This document shows positions 43,462 through 50,055 of a stretch of DNA of 64,000 bases, in pieces. Every line of letters begins with the position of its first letter. Positions within the stretch are counted from its first letter, which is position 1. Made by a program: the position numbers and the translations under genes. Below the pieces are notes generated by a model. It saw only the letters and a program-made list of their open reading frames with translations. It was not told where the DNA came from and ran no database searches. This DNA comes from Bacillota bacterium (GTDB taxonomy: Bacteria > Bacillota > Ch66), in contig JABLXP010000001.1 in assembly GCA_013178045.1 (NCBI GenBank), forward strand, positions 222,780 to 286,779, read 5' to 3'.

Positions 43462-43944
43462 GTGAACTTTAAGATTAGAAAAATGATGGCTGAAGACCTG
43501 GACGACATTTTAAGAATCGAACAGGTATCTTTTCCTACACCCTGGTCAAGACAGGCCTATCTGTCCGAACTGCAAAACGACTTTGCCTACTATGTAGTGG
43601 CAGTCGTGGATGAGCAGGTAGTGGGTTATGCCGGGATGTGGTTGCTTGTTGATGAGGCACATGTGACCAACGTCGCCGTTGCTCCCGACTACCGCGGACG
43701 GCAACTCGGTGAATATCTGCTTAAATGGTTGATGGAAATCGCAGTTTTGCGCGGCGCCCGGGCGATCACCCTGGAGGTGCGACCATCAAACCGGCCAGCC
43801 CAGCGTCTTTATACCCGCTTAGGTTTTGTAGCGGCCGGCCTCCGTCGGGGCTACTATACCGATACAGGTGAAGACGCGATTATCATGTGGAAGTATTTAC
43901 CAACGCATGCGTCTGAAGAAATAACGAACGAGTCAGGCGAGTAA
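43462..43944 (+). CDS. rimI: Ribosomal-protein-alanine N-acetyltransferase
   Basis: About 160 residues; GNAT fold with acetyl-CoA loop VAPDYRGRQLGEYLL and the C-terminal RLYTRLGFVAAGLRRGYYTD typical of RimI. RimI acetylates the N-terminus of ribosomal protein S18 and perhaps others. The GTG at 43462 has GAAGGTGACGAA upstream, four bases after the tsaB stop. An ATG at 43438 inside tsaB is possible. Confidence 0.92.
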   Translation: MNFKIRKMMAEDLDDILRIEQVSFPTPWSRQAYLSELQNDFAYYVVAVVDEQVVGYAGMWLLVDEAHVTNVAVAPDYRGRQLGEYLLKWLMEIAVLRGARAITLEVRPSNRPAQRLYTRLGFVAAGLRRGYYTDTGEDAIIMWKYLPTHASEEITNESGE

Positions 43945-44009
43945 CCTAAATTTACCGAGAATAAAAAACATGGTTAGATTGGCGAAGATCGCCTGCCAAA
44001 AAGCGAAAG

Positions 44010-44261
44010 CTAAACCTCTTTTTTTTCTTTAAATTTTTCTTCGCTGGATTCTGTCGAAACTGGCTCGAGTTTAGGGATTTGCCGAATGGCTTCTTGAAAC
44101 TTCACTTGTTTCTCGATATCGGCCTGGTCCTTACGAACCTCATACATTAACTCGGCGAATTGCCGCTCCAGTTCTTCTTCGGTCATCAACTGCTCCCCAC
44201 ACTGACTGCAGACAGTTGCCTTTTCGTCCTTTTCCTGGTGCCCACAGAAGATGCACTCCAA
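44010..44261 (-). CDS. Small zinc-ribbon protein (83 aa)
   Basis: TTG start at 44261 behind AGGGAGGTGAC. Residues 3-23 form a zinc ribbon (CIFCG, CSQCG). The rest is a charged helix (about 26-60) and a Glu/Lys-rich tail. It stands alone on the minus strand between rimI and a divergent small gene. No function is known; such proteins are often adaptors for RNA or protein complexes. Confidence 0.75.
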   Translation of the reverse strand: MECIFCGHQEKDEKATVCSQCGEQLMTEEELERQFAELMYEVRKDQADIEKQVKFQEAIRQIPKLEPVSTESSEEKFKEKKEV

Positions 44262-44391
44262 AGTTTGTCACCTCCCTCTGTCTGTGTATATTATATTCGA
44301 TTATATCTTAATTGAACAGAGTTTCTCAGGCTCGATAACGTTCCCGATTTTTGGGCATAATACCACCAAAAAACAAGGCGGTGAAAAGAGA

Positions 44392-44505
44392 ATGAAGCTC
44401 GATCAAGTGATGCAATTAAACGGAGATGAGTGGGAAATCACTGAGCCAGAGTTAACGGAGTGGATTGAACTGTGTGGACTAAATCCTGACGATCTGGATA
44501 AATAA
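44392..44505 (+). CDS. Small acidic protein (37 aa)
   Basis: ATG at 44392 after AAGGCGGTGAAAAG. The product is 37 residues, acidic, with one cysteine in the C-terminal helix-like part (TEWIELCGLNPDDLDK). Good ribosome site and adjacency to the next small gene support it being real. No family recognised. Confidence 0.6.
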   Translation: MKLDQVMQLNGDEWEITEPELTEWIELCGLNPDDLDK

Positions 44506-44537
44506 TTTTGGATAATAAATTTAAGGAAGTGATAAGT

Positions 44538-44690
44538 GTGTTGGAAACGGAATATTTGGCAGATACGCCTTTGCGAAGAGCAACCTGTGTTTCCTGCAGA
44601 CGGCCATTTACTTTACCGGACGTTAGCCTAAGCAATAGTGTCCACACGGTTGATTACTTGTGTAAAGACTGTCGGGAGGCAGCCATGTAA
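44538..44690 (+). CDS. Small four-cysteine protein (50 aa)
   Basis: Starts at GTG 44538 behind AAGGAAGTG (an in-frame TTG at 44508 is possible, giving 60 residues). It has CVSC and CKDC pairs 27 residues apart with an intervening Leu/Val/Ser-rich loop, so it should bind one zinc or iron atom. It follows the 37-residue gene by 32 bp in the same direction and ends before a hairpin. Function unknown. Confidence 0.65.
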   Translation: MLETEYLADTPLRRATCVSCRRPFTLPDVSLSNSVHTVDYLCKDCREAAM

Positions 44691-44704
44691 ACTGGCTAAA
44701 AAGT

Positions 44705-44732
44705 CAAGCCTCCGGAAGATTCCAGAGGCTTG
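44705..44732 (+). terminator. Hairpin after the small-protein pair
   Basis: CAAGCCTC pairs with GAGGCTTG over a 12-nt loop, 15 bp past the stop codon. It lacks a T-run but is placed as a terminator for the two small genes. Confidence 0.55.
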
Positions 44733-44815
44733 GGGGGAAAGGAATGAAGAGAAAAGCACACACTAGTATTTTTGCCCGGCGACTATTAATCTATACAAAC
44801 TAGACAAACAAACTA

Positions 44816-44844
44816 AAACCCCCCAGATAACTTCTGGAGGGTTT
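44816..44844 (-). terminator. Terminator of the ferredoxin gene
   Basis: AAACCCCCCAGA and TCTGGAGGGTTT form a 12-bp stem with one mismatch. On the minus strand it is followed by TTTTAGTTTG, six bases past the ferredoxin stop. Confidence 0.8.
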
Positions 44845-44848
44845 AGGT

Positions 44849-45019
44849 TTATTCTGGCTGTGCTGCACCGACCGGACAGATGTCGGCACATGAACCACAA
44901 TCGGTGCATTTCTCAGGGTCGATGACGTATTTATCAGAGCCCTCGCTGATCGCTTCGGCTTTGCACTCATCGACACAGGCTCCACAACTGAGACAGTCGT
45001 CTGTAATCTTGTAGCTCAC
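44849..45019 (-). CDS. 2[4Fe-4S] ferredoxin (56 aa)
   Basis: A GTG at 45019 behind GGGGAGGAATT opens a 56-residue protein. It has two typical clusters, CLSCGACVDEC and CTDCGSCADICPVGA, each with the fourth cysteine exchanged in the usual clostridial manner. It carries low-potential electrons for enzymes such as hydrogenases, pyruvate:ferredoxin oxidoreductase or the aldehyde oxidoreductase further downstream. Its promoter and terminator are both visible, so it is monocistronic. Confidence 0.95.
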   Translation of the reverse strand: MSYKITDDCLSCGACVDECKAEAISEGSDKYVIDPEKCTDCGSCADICPVGAAQPE

Positions 45020-45061
45020 TTAAAATTCCTCCCCCAACAAAGAAATAAAATCTTAGATAAT

Positions 45062-45089
45062 ATTATAGCACCAACTTGCTCCTTGACAA
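45062..45089 (-). promoter_or_regulatory. Promoter of the ferredoxin gene
   Basis: On the minus strand TTGTCA (45089-45084) and TATAAT (45067-45062) lie 16 bp apart, 43 bp before the GTG start. Confidence 0.7.
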
Positions 45090-45118
45090 GGAAAAATAAA
45101 CATTTTGCGAAATAAATG

Positions 45119-45154
45119 GAGAAACCCCCAGGGGAGCCATTCCTGAGGGTTCTC
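45119..45154. terminator. Orphan terminator-like hairpin
   Basis: GAGAAACCCCCAG and CTGAGGGTTCTC form a stem of about 12 bp with minor mismatch. It resembles the ferredoxin terminator (both have CCCCCAG/CTGGGGG-type arms), which may be a local duplication. Confidence 0.5.
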
Positions 45155-45367
45155 AAAAAGAGAGTTATTGGGGGAGGGTAAATCCCCATTGTATATTATG
45201 TCCAACTAAAAAAGGCATAATTCACAATAAAAATATATTTTTCCAGATTATTCTTATAAGCGCAGATTTTGTCACTGTCAGCAAAAATTTCAAGTCATAG
45301 TGTTCCCACAATCACGGTCAAAATAATAAAGGAGACGAAAAAATATTTTATGAGGAGGTCTTTAAAA

Positions 45368-45607
45368 GTGACAGTTGGCCAAAAAATGCATACCACTCTG
45401 AGCAATCTGGAATCCGCCTGCGCTAGTCTAAAATCGTTTGCCCTGGAAACGCAGGATCAGTCGGCCAAGCAAATGTTTAACGATTATGCTGCCCAATTAG
45501 ACAACATGATCCAAAGTTTTAAAGGTCGGGTTGACTATATTGAGCAGCAGGAACCTCAATATAAGGTTAGACAACAAGCCGGCCAACAGCAGCAAATGAA
45601 AAAATAA
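45368..45607 (+). CDS. DUF1657 family protein
   Basis: GTG at 45368 after GAGGAGGTC; 79 residues. The sequence VGQKMHTTLSNLESACASLKSFALETQDQSAKQMF followed by EEP-like EPQY matches the DUF1657 family, helical proteins found in spore-forming Firmicutes and often linked to spoVA genes. A Gln-rich tail is added. The role is unknown; association with the spore is from family context. Confidence 0.85.
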   Translation: MTVGQKMHTTLSNLESACASLKSFALETQDQSAKQMFNDYAAQLDNMIQSFKGRVDYIEQQEPQYKVRQQAGQQQQMKK

Positions 45608-45618
45608 CAAGAACAAGC

Positions 45619-45646
45619 AGAGCACCTTTCAGCGGAGAGGTGCTCT
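45619..45646 (+). terminator. Hairpin between converging DUF1657 and Cys-rich genes
   Basis: AGAGCACCT and AGGTGCTCT form a perfect 9-bp stem; it may end transcription from both sides. Confidence 0.7.
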
Positions 45647-45657
45647 TGTTGTGCCAA

Positions 45658-45897
45658 TTAAATTTTATTGAACAAGACTAGTAGAGCAGCCAGGATAACT
45701 AGAATGGTGATGAAGATGTAAAGACTTTTCATTCCTTTAATCATGATACTTTTGAAAGCCTGATTAAACTGATGTTCACAATAAATGCAATGCGCGCCGC
45801 TCAAGCCTTCAACCATGTGCGATTGACAGAATTTCCGCCCACACTGGCAGGTGCCGATGGCTGGCCGCTCGCAGGTATAACAGCGAGCTGAAGTCAT
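45658..45897 (-). CDS. Small Cys/His-rich membrane protein (79 aa)
   Basis: ATG behind AAAGGAGGTCC. The N-terminal 45 residues contain CYTCERP, CQCGRKFCQSHM and HCIYCEHQF, which resemble a B-box/FYVE-like two-zinc module. One transmembrane helix follows (LYIFITILVILAALLVLF). The protein would present a zinc module on the cytoplasmic face of the membrane. Function is unknown. Confidence 0.75.
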   Translation of the reverse strand: MTSARCYTCERPAIGTCQCGRKFCQSHMVEGLSGAHCIYCEHQFNQAFKSIMIKGMKSLYIFITILVILAALLVLFNKI

Positions 45898-45997
45898 ATA
45901 CGGGACCTCCTTTTTTTAGTACCCCGTCAACTGATCATCCTAGTCTAATTATACTTGGAAAATATACGGCGGAAAACAGGAGAAAAAAGGACAGTAT

Positions 45998-46026
45998 TTG
46001 TAGAAAACGACAAGAACAAGTATAAT
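45998..46026 (+). promoter_or_regulatory. Probable promoter of tsaD
   Basis: TTGTAG at 45998-46003 and a perfect TATAAT at 46021-46026, spacer 17 bp, 33 bp before the start codon. The -35 is weak. Confidence 0.55.
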
Positions 46027-46058
46027 TAGGGGTAAAAGGCCAAATCGAGGTGCTTTCA

Positions 46059-47078
46059 ATGTATTCAGCGCATCTAAATATCTTGGGCTTGGAAACATCG
46101 TGCGATGATACTTCCGCGGCGATTGTGGCTAACGGTCGGGAAATCAGAGCCAATATAATTTCTTCACAAATTCAGGTCCACCAAAAATTTGGTGGCGTTG
46201 TACCGGAAATTGCTTCGCGTAAACATCTGGAAAATATTTCCGTTGTAATTGACGAAGCACTCAGGGTCTCTGGTCTGGACTGGCCTGATATTGGGGGAAT
46301 TGCTGTTACCTATGGCCCAGGCCTGGTTGGAGCTTTACTGGTAGGTGTCTCAACAGGGAAAGCCCTAGCGTATGCACGAAATATCCCGCTGATTGGGGTT
46401 AATCACCTGGAAGCACATATCTACGCCAATTTTCTCGAACACCCGGAGTTGTGTTTACCGGTGGTTTGTTTGGTTGTCTCCGGTGGCCATACCAACCTGA
46501 TCTATCTCCAAGAACATGGGCGATACGAGTTACTGGGACGAACACGGGACGATGCGGCCGGGGAAGCTTTCGATAAAATTGCCCGGACAATGGGGTTAGG
46601 CTATCCTGGCGGGCCGCAGATTGACCGTCTGGCGCAAACTGGCGATCCCACAGCAATCCCTTTGCCTCGGGCCTGGCTTGAGGAGGGGAGTTTAGATTTT
46701 AGCTTTAGTGGTCTCAAGTCCGCAGTCTTAAATTATCTAAACCGAGCCAATCAACTTGGCTCAAGAGTCAATTACTCAGACCTGGCTGCCAGTTTTCAAC
46801 AGGCGGTGATCGACGTGCTCGTGTACAAAACGATTCACGCCAGCAAGCAAAAAGAGGTGAAAACCATTCTCTTGGCTGGTGGAGTAGCGGCCAACTCCTG
46901 GTTACGCCGTCAGCTGGCGGAGGCGGCCGCTGAAGCCGGGATGAATCTAGTCTACCCATCGTCATTGCTCTGCACGGACAATGCAGCTATGGTGGCCTGT
47001 GCCGGGTATTATAAATTCTGCCGGGGTGACCTGGCCCCTTTGGACCTAAATGCTGTCCCAAATCTGTCGTTAATCTAG
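46059..47078 (+). CDS. tsaD: tRNA threonylcarbamoyladenosine transferase TsaD
   Basis: A 339-residue ASKHA-fold protein with LGLETSCDDTSAAIV, the metal-binding HLEAH in GVNHLEAHIYA, VVSGGHTNL and GGVAANSWLRRQL. TsaD transfers threonylcarbamoyl to A37 of tRNA together with TsaB and TsaE. CGAGGTGC precedes the ATG at 46059. Its partners lie 2.1 kb upstream, separated by small metal-binding genes, though in many relatives the genes are contiguous. Confidence 0.95.
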   Translation: MYSAHLNILGLETSCDDTSAAIVANGREIRANIISSQIQVHQKFGGVVPEIASRKHLENISVVIDEALRVSGLDWPDIGGIAVTYGPGLVGALLVGVSTGKALAYARNIPLIGVNHLEAHIYANFLEHPELCLPVVCLVVSGGHTNLIYLQEHGRYELLGRTRDDAAGEAFDKIARTMGLGYPGGPQIDRLAQTGDPTAIPLPRAWLEEGSLDFSFSGLKSAVLNYLNRANQLGSRVNYSDLAASFQQAVIDVLVYKTIHASKQKEVKTILLAGGVAANSWLRRQLAEAAAEAGMNLVYPSSLLCTDNAAMVACAGYYKFCRGDLAPLDLNAVPNLSLI

Positions 47079-47118
47079 GGTAATCCTGGCTAGGACATTG
47101 GTCTTAAAACAGGTGTTT

Positions 47119-47285
47119 TGTGGATAAAATCATCCTGTGGATAATGTGGATAATTCTGTTGATAACCTAAAAAATGCGTATTTTTTCATTTTTAATCATG
47201 GGCAGGCCAAAAAACCACATTGATTGTGGAGAATGTGGATAACTAGGAGAGAGCCCAGTAGTTTTAAACTTCTGCTTGTGGATAG
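47119..47285 (+). promoter_or_regulatory. DnaA-box cluster (seven sites, one orientation)
   Basis: Perfect TGTGGATAA boxes (complement of TTATCCACA) occur at 47119, 47136, 47145 and 47234. One-mismatch copies occur at 47157 (TGTTGATAA), 47225 (TGTGGAGAA) and 47277 (TGTGGATAG). All face the same way within 167 bp, around an AT-rich stretch at 47167-47196. This gap of more than 400 bp between tsaD and lgt has no other gene. dnaA is not in the window. It is either a DnaA titration/regulation cluster or a replication origin element. Confidence 0.85.
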
Positions 47286-47495
47286 GGCTGGGGATATTAA
47301 CTCTGTCCGATAATATCCTGATATTAAATGTTTATGCGCAAACAGATGACTGATAGAACCAGTTCTGGAAAAAACATAAAAATTCATTCGGTTTAAAGCG
47401 AGCAGTATTTAACCATTTTTTAACCTGCCTTGACAGTCTCAGTGGACATCCTGTATATTCACAGTGAGGCAGATACCCCAAGGGGAGGGACGAAA

Positions 47496-48245
47496 ATGCA
47501 TCCAATCCTTTATTCTTTTGGCCCGATCAACATTTATGCCTGGGGATTCATGCTTAGTTTGGCTGTGATCGTCAGCGCATTAGGTGCCAGGCGCATGGCG
47601 GCTAAGGCGGGTATTGACCCGGACCACATTATCAACCTGGCAATTCTTCTGGTTCTCAGCGGACTCTTAGGTGCGCGTATTTTTTACGCTATTTTTTACG
47701 AACCAGGCTACTTTATGGCTCATCCCCTGGATATCTTCAAGTTCTGGGAACCAGGTCTGGTTTGGTACGGTGGACTGATTGGTGGGATAATTGCCGGCGG
47801 GTTGTATGTCCACTTTTATCATTTACCTTTCTGGGGCTTGGCTGATGTCCTGGCCCCATGGCTAGCTTTGGGCTACAGCATAGTCCGGATTGGCTGTTTC
47901 CTGAATGGTTGTTGTTACGGTAAAGTCACCACTGTCCCCTGGGGTGTGGTCTTCCCCCAGCTGGATAACCTGACCCGCCATCCAACCCAGCTCTATTCCG
48001 CAGCGGTTGGCTTTGTCCTGGCTAGCATCTTGTTTTGGCTTTACCCGCGCCGAAAATTTGCTGGTCAGGTATTTCTGACCTATCTAATGGCTTACGGGGT
48101 TTTGCGCTCGGTGGTTGAATACTTTCGCGATAACTTGACCATATTAGGACCGATTACTGTTTCCCAGGCCATCAGTCTAGTGGTGATTAGCTTGGCCGGG
48201 GTTATTTACTACGTATTGGCGCGGCAAGCGAAAGACCTGGGTTAA
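47496..48245 (+). CDS. lgt: Prolipoprotein diacylglyceryl transferase
   Basis: A 249-residue membrane protein with about seven helices. The Lgt signature appears as RIGCFLNGCCYGKVT, preceded by GLVWYGGLIGG. It attaches diacylglycerol from phosphatidylglycerol to the lipobox cysteine of prolipoproteins, such as the lipoproteins at 6530 and 36800. The ATG at 47496 follows AAGGGGAGGGACG; a longer frame start at 47430 has no ribosome site. Confidence 0.95.
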   Translation: MHPILYSFGPINIYAWGFMLSLAVIVSALGARRMAAKAGIDPDHIINLAILLVLSGLLGARIFYAIFYEPGYFMAHPLDIFKFWEPGLVWYGGLIGGIIAGGLYVHFYHLPFWGLADVLAPWLALGYSIVRIGCFLNGCCYGKVTTVPWGVVFPQLDNLTRHPTQLYSAAVGFVLASILFWLYPRRKFAGQVFLTYLMAYGVLRSVVEYFRDNLTILGPITVSQAISLVVISLAGVIYYVLARQAKDLG

Positions 48246-48259
48246 AGGAGATAGGCAGT

Positions 48260-49627
48260 TTGGCGCAGAATCTAAATGGTGAACTTGAACGGGTAATTCT
48301 TCGCTCAGCTCAAGAGTACAACATTCTTCCCCTAACCTCAGGGTGTAATCTAAGGTGTGTTTTCTGCAGCCACCCGCAGAATCCACCCGGTATTCAGGTT
48401 TACACTATTCCGCCGCGTTCCTTGGAAGAGATTGAGCGGACCCTGGAATTTATTGATGGGTCAAGGAAGATTGTCATCGGTGAGTCGGCGACCAGAATCA
48501 TTGAAGGAGAGCCCTTTACCCACCCCCAGATTCTGACCGCCCTTCAGCTGTTACGGCGGCGGTTTCCGCAAACGCTGCTGTCGATCACGACAAACGGAAC
48601 CCGGTTAACTGAAGAACTGATTACTGCCCTGGTTGAACTGTCTCCGCTTGAGCTGAATGTTTCCTTGAACAGCGCGACTACCCATGGCCGCAAGCGGTTG
48701 ATGCGGGACCACCAGGCCGAACGGGCGATCGCGGGCATAAAAACTTTGGCCAAAGCCGGCTTGCCGTGGCACGGTAGTATGCTGGCCCTGCCCCACATCG
48801 TGGGCTGGGATGATTTGACTGAAACAATTAACTTTATGAGCGAACACAGGGCGCGGACAATCCGGGTTTTTCTCCCAGGTTATACCCGGTGGACGCCAGA
48901 GATCTGGCATATCCATAATTTTGCTGATTTGCTCGGGGATATTGTAGCTTGGGCGGAAGAGATCCGCCGTCAGGTCCCCGTTCCGCTGCTGCTGGAGCCA
49001 GTTCCACCGGCCGACCTTGTGCCGGTGGTGGCGGGCGTCATTCCTGGCAGCATCGCTGAACAGGCTGGTCTATCAGCTGGCGATGTGATTGAAAAGGTAA
49101 ACGGGGTGAAGTGTTTTTCGCGGGTTGATGCCTGGCAGAAAATCTACCGGGCGGCCAGCAGCTGCCTTGAGGTTCGCACTGGCAGCCAGCGCCGGACCTT
49201 TATCCTGAAAAAACCGGCGCATACGTCACCCGGCCTGGTGATGGTCTTTGACCTGGATCCGGCGGACTGGCAGGCGGCTTTACGAGAAATCGACCGAAAC
49301 CGAGCCAGACGGGTGTTGCTTATGACCTCCCGGCTGGCCAGAACTGTTCTGCAAACGGCGGTAGAAACATACTCCCCGGTTGATTGTCAGATCGAGCTGC
49401 TCATGGTCGAAAACCGGTTTTTCGGCGGCACGATTGCCTGTGCCGGTTTACTGGTGGTGGAGGATTTTTTGTCCGCCTGGCAGGAGTGGTCATCGGGCCG
49501 GCTTATACAGCGGCCAGATTTAATTCTTTTGCCAGGGCGGGCTTTTGATCACCGGGGCTGCGACTTAGTTGGCCGGGGTTATTGGGAAATTGAAGAGAAA
49601 ACGGGGATAACTACCCGGGTAATCTAG
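48260..49627 (+). CDS. Radical SAM protein with internal PDZ domain
   Basis: A 455-residue protein; TTG start behind AAAGGAGATAG. CNLRCVFC near residue 29 is the CxxxCxxC SAM-cluster motif, followed by the TIM-barrel pattern (ITTNGTRL, LNVSLNSAT). A PDZ-like domain (GSIAEQAGLSAGDVIEKVNGV) spans about 255-305. The C-terminal 140 residues are unassigned. The radical SAM-then-PDZ order is the reverse of DUF512 radical SAM proteins, where PDZ comes first. It starts 14 bp after lgt and leads a run with a ferredoxin and AOR, so it may modify or mature that enzyme system (inference). Confidence 0.8.
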   Translation: MAQNLNGELERVILRSAQEYNILPLTSGCNLRCVFCSHPQNPPGIQVYTIPPRSLEEIERTLEFIDGSRKIVIGESATRIIEGEPFTHPQILTALQLLRRRFPQTLLSITTNGTRLTEELITALVELSPLELNVSLNSATTHGRKRLMRDHQAERAIAGIKTLAKAGLPWHGSMLALPHIVGWDDLTETINFMSEHRARTIRVFLPGYTRWTPEIWHIHNFADLLGDIVAWAEEIRRQVPVPLLLEPVPPADLVPVVAGVIPGSIAEQAGLSAGDVIEKVNGVKCFSRVDAWQKIYRAASSCLEVRTGSQRRTFILKKPAHTSPGLVMVFDLDPADWQAALREIDRNRARRVLLMTSRLARTVLQTAVETYSPVDCQIELLMVENRFFGGTIACAGLLVVEDFLSAWQEWSSGRLIQRPDLILLPGRAFDHRGCDLVGRGYWEIEEKTGITTRVI

Positions 49628-49641
49628 ATGGGAGGACCAGG

Positions 49642-50055
49642 ATGGGAAAGATCCTTACTGCCCGAAACATGAACAAGTGCATTGGTTGCTACTCCTGTAT
49701 GCTGGCCTGTGCCCGGCTGGTGCACCGGAGCTTTTCTCTTCAGAAAAGCTGTATTCAGATCCGGACCCGGGGTGGGCTGCAGAGCAAACTGGTGGCGGAT
49801 ATTTGCCGCGGCTGTTCCCAGCCAGCCTGTGCTGAAGCCTGCCGGATTCGGGCCCTGGTGCCCCGTGAGGGTGGCGGGGTGAAACTGAATGCCCGAAAGT
49901 GCATCGGGTGCGGCGATTGCGTGGAGGCCTGCCCGGTCAAAACCATCCGTCTGGATGAAGAAACCCGGTTGCCGCTGATCTGCAAACACTGCGGGATCTG
50001 CGCCAAATTTTGCCCGCACGGTATCCTTTCGCTGGAGGTGAGCCCGCATGCTTAA
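49642..50055 (+). CDS. Polyferredoxin-type electron carrier (AOR-associated)
   Basis: A 137-residue protein with 16 cysteines in four groups: CIGCYSCMLAC, CRGCSQPACAEAC, CIGCGDCVEACPV and CKHCGICAKFCPH. That gives up to four [4Fe-4S] clusters of the kind found in AOR- or DMSO-reductase-type partner subunits. It overlaps the AOR start by 8 bp, so it is very likely the direct electron partner. ATG start after GGGAGGACCAGG. Confidence 0.92.
   Translation: MGKILTARNMNKCIGCYSCMLACARLVHRSFSLQKSCIQIRTRGGLQSKLVADICRGCSQPACAEACRIRALVPREGGGVKLNARKCIGCGDCVEACPVKTIRLDEETRLPLICKHCGICAKFCPHGILSLEVSPHA

Larger units (their letters stand above)
45020..45367. other. 348-bp region between ferredoxin and DUF1657 genes
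   Basis: It holds the ferredoxin promoter, an orphan hairpin at 45119-45154 and an AT-rich leader before the DUF1657 gene. No additional gene was found. Confidence 0.5.

Noticed and set aside
47079-47495. Calling the DnaA-box cluster the chromosomal origin
   Set aside because: dnaA and dnaN are not in the window and the neighbouring genes are not typical of oriC; only the box cluster is supported.
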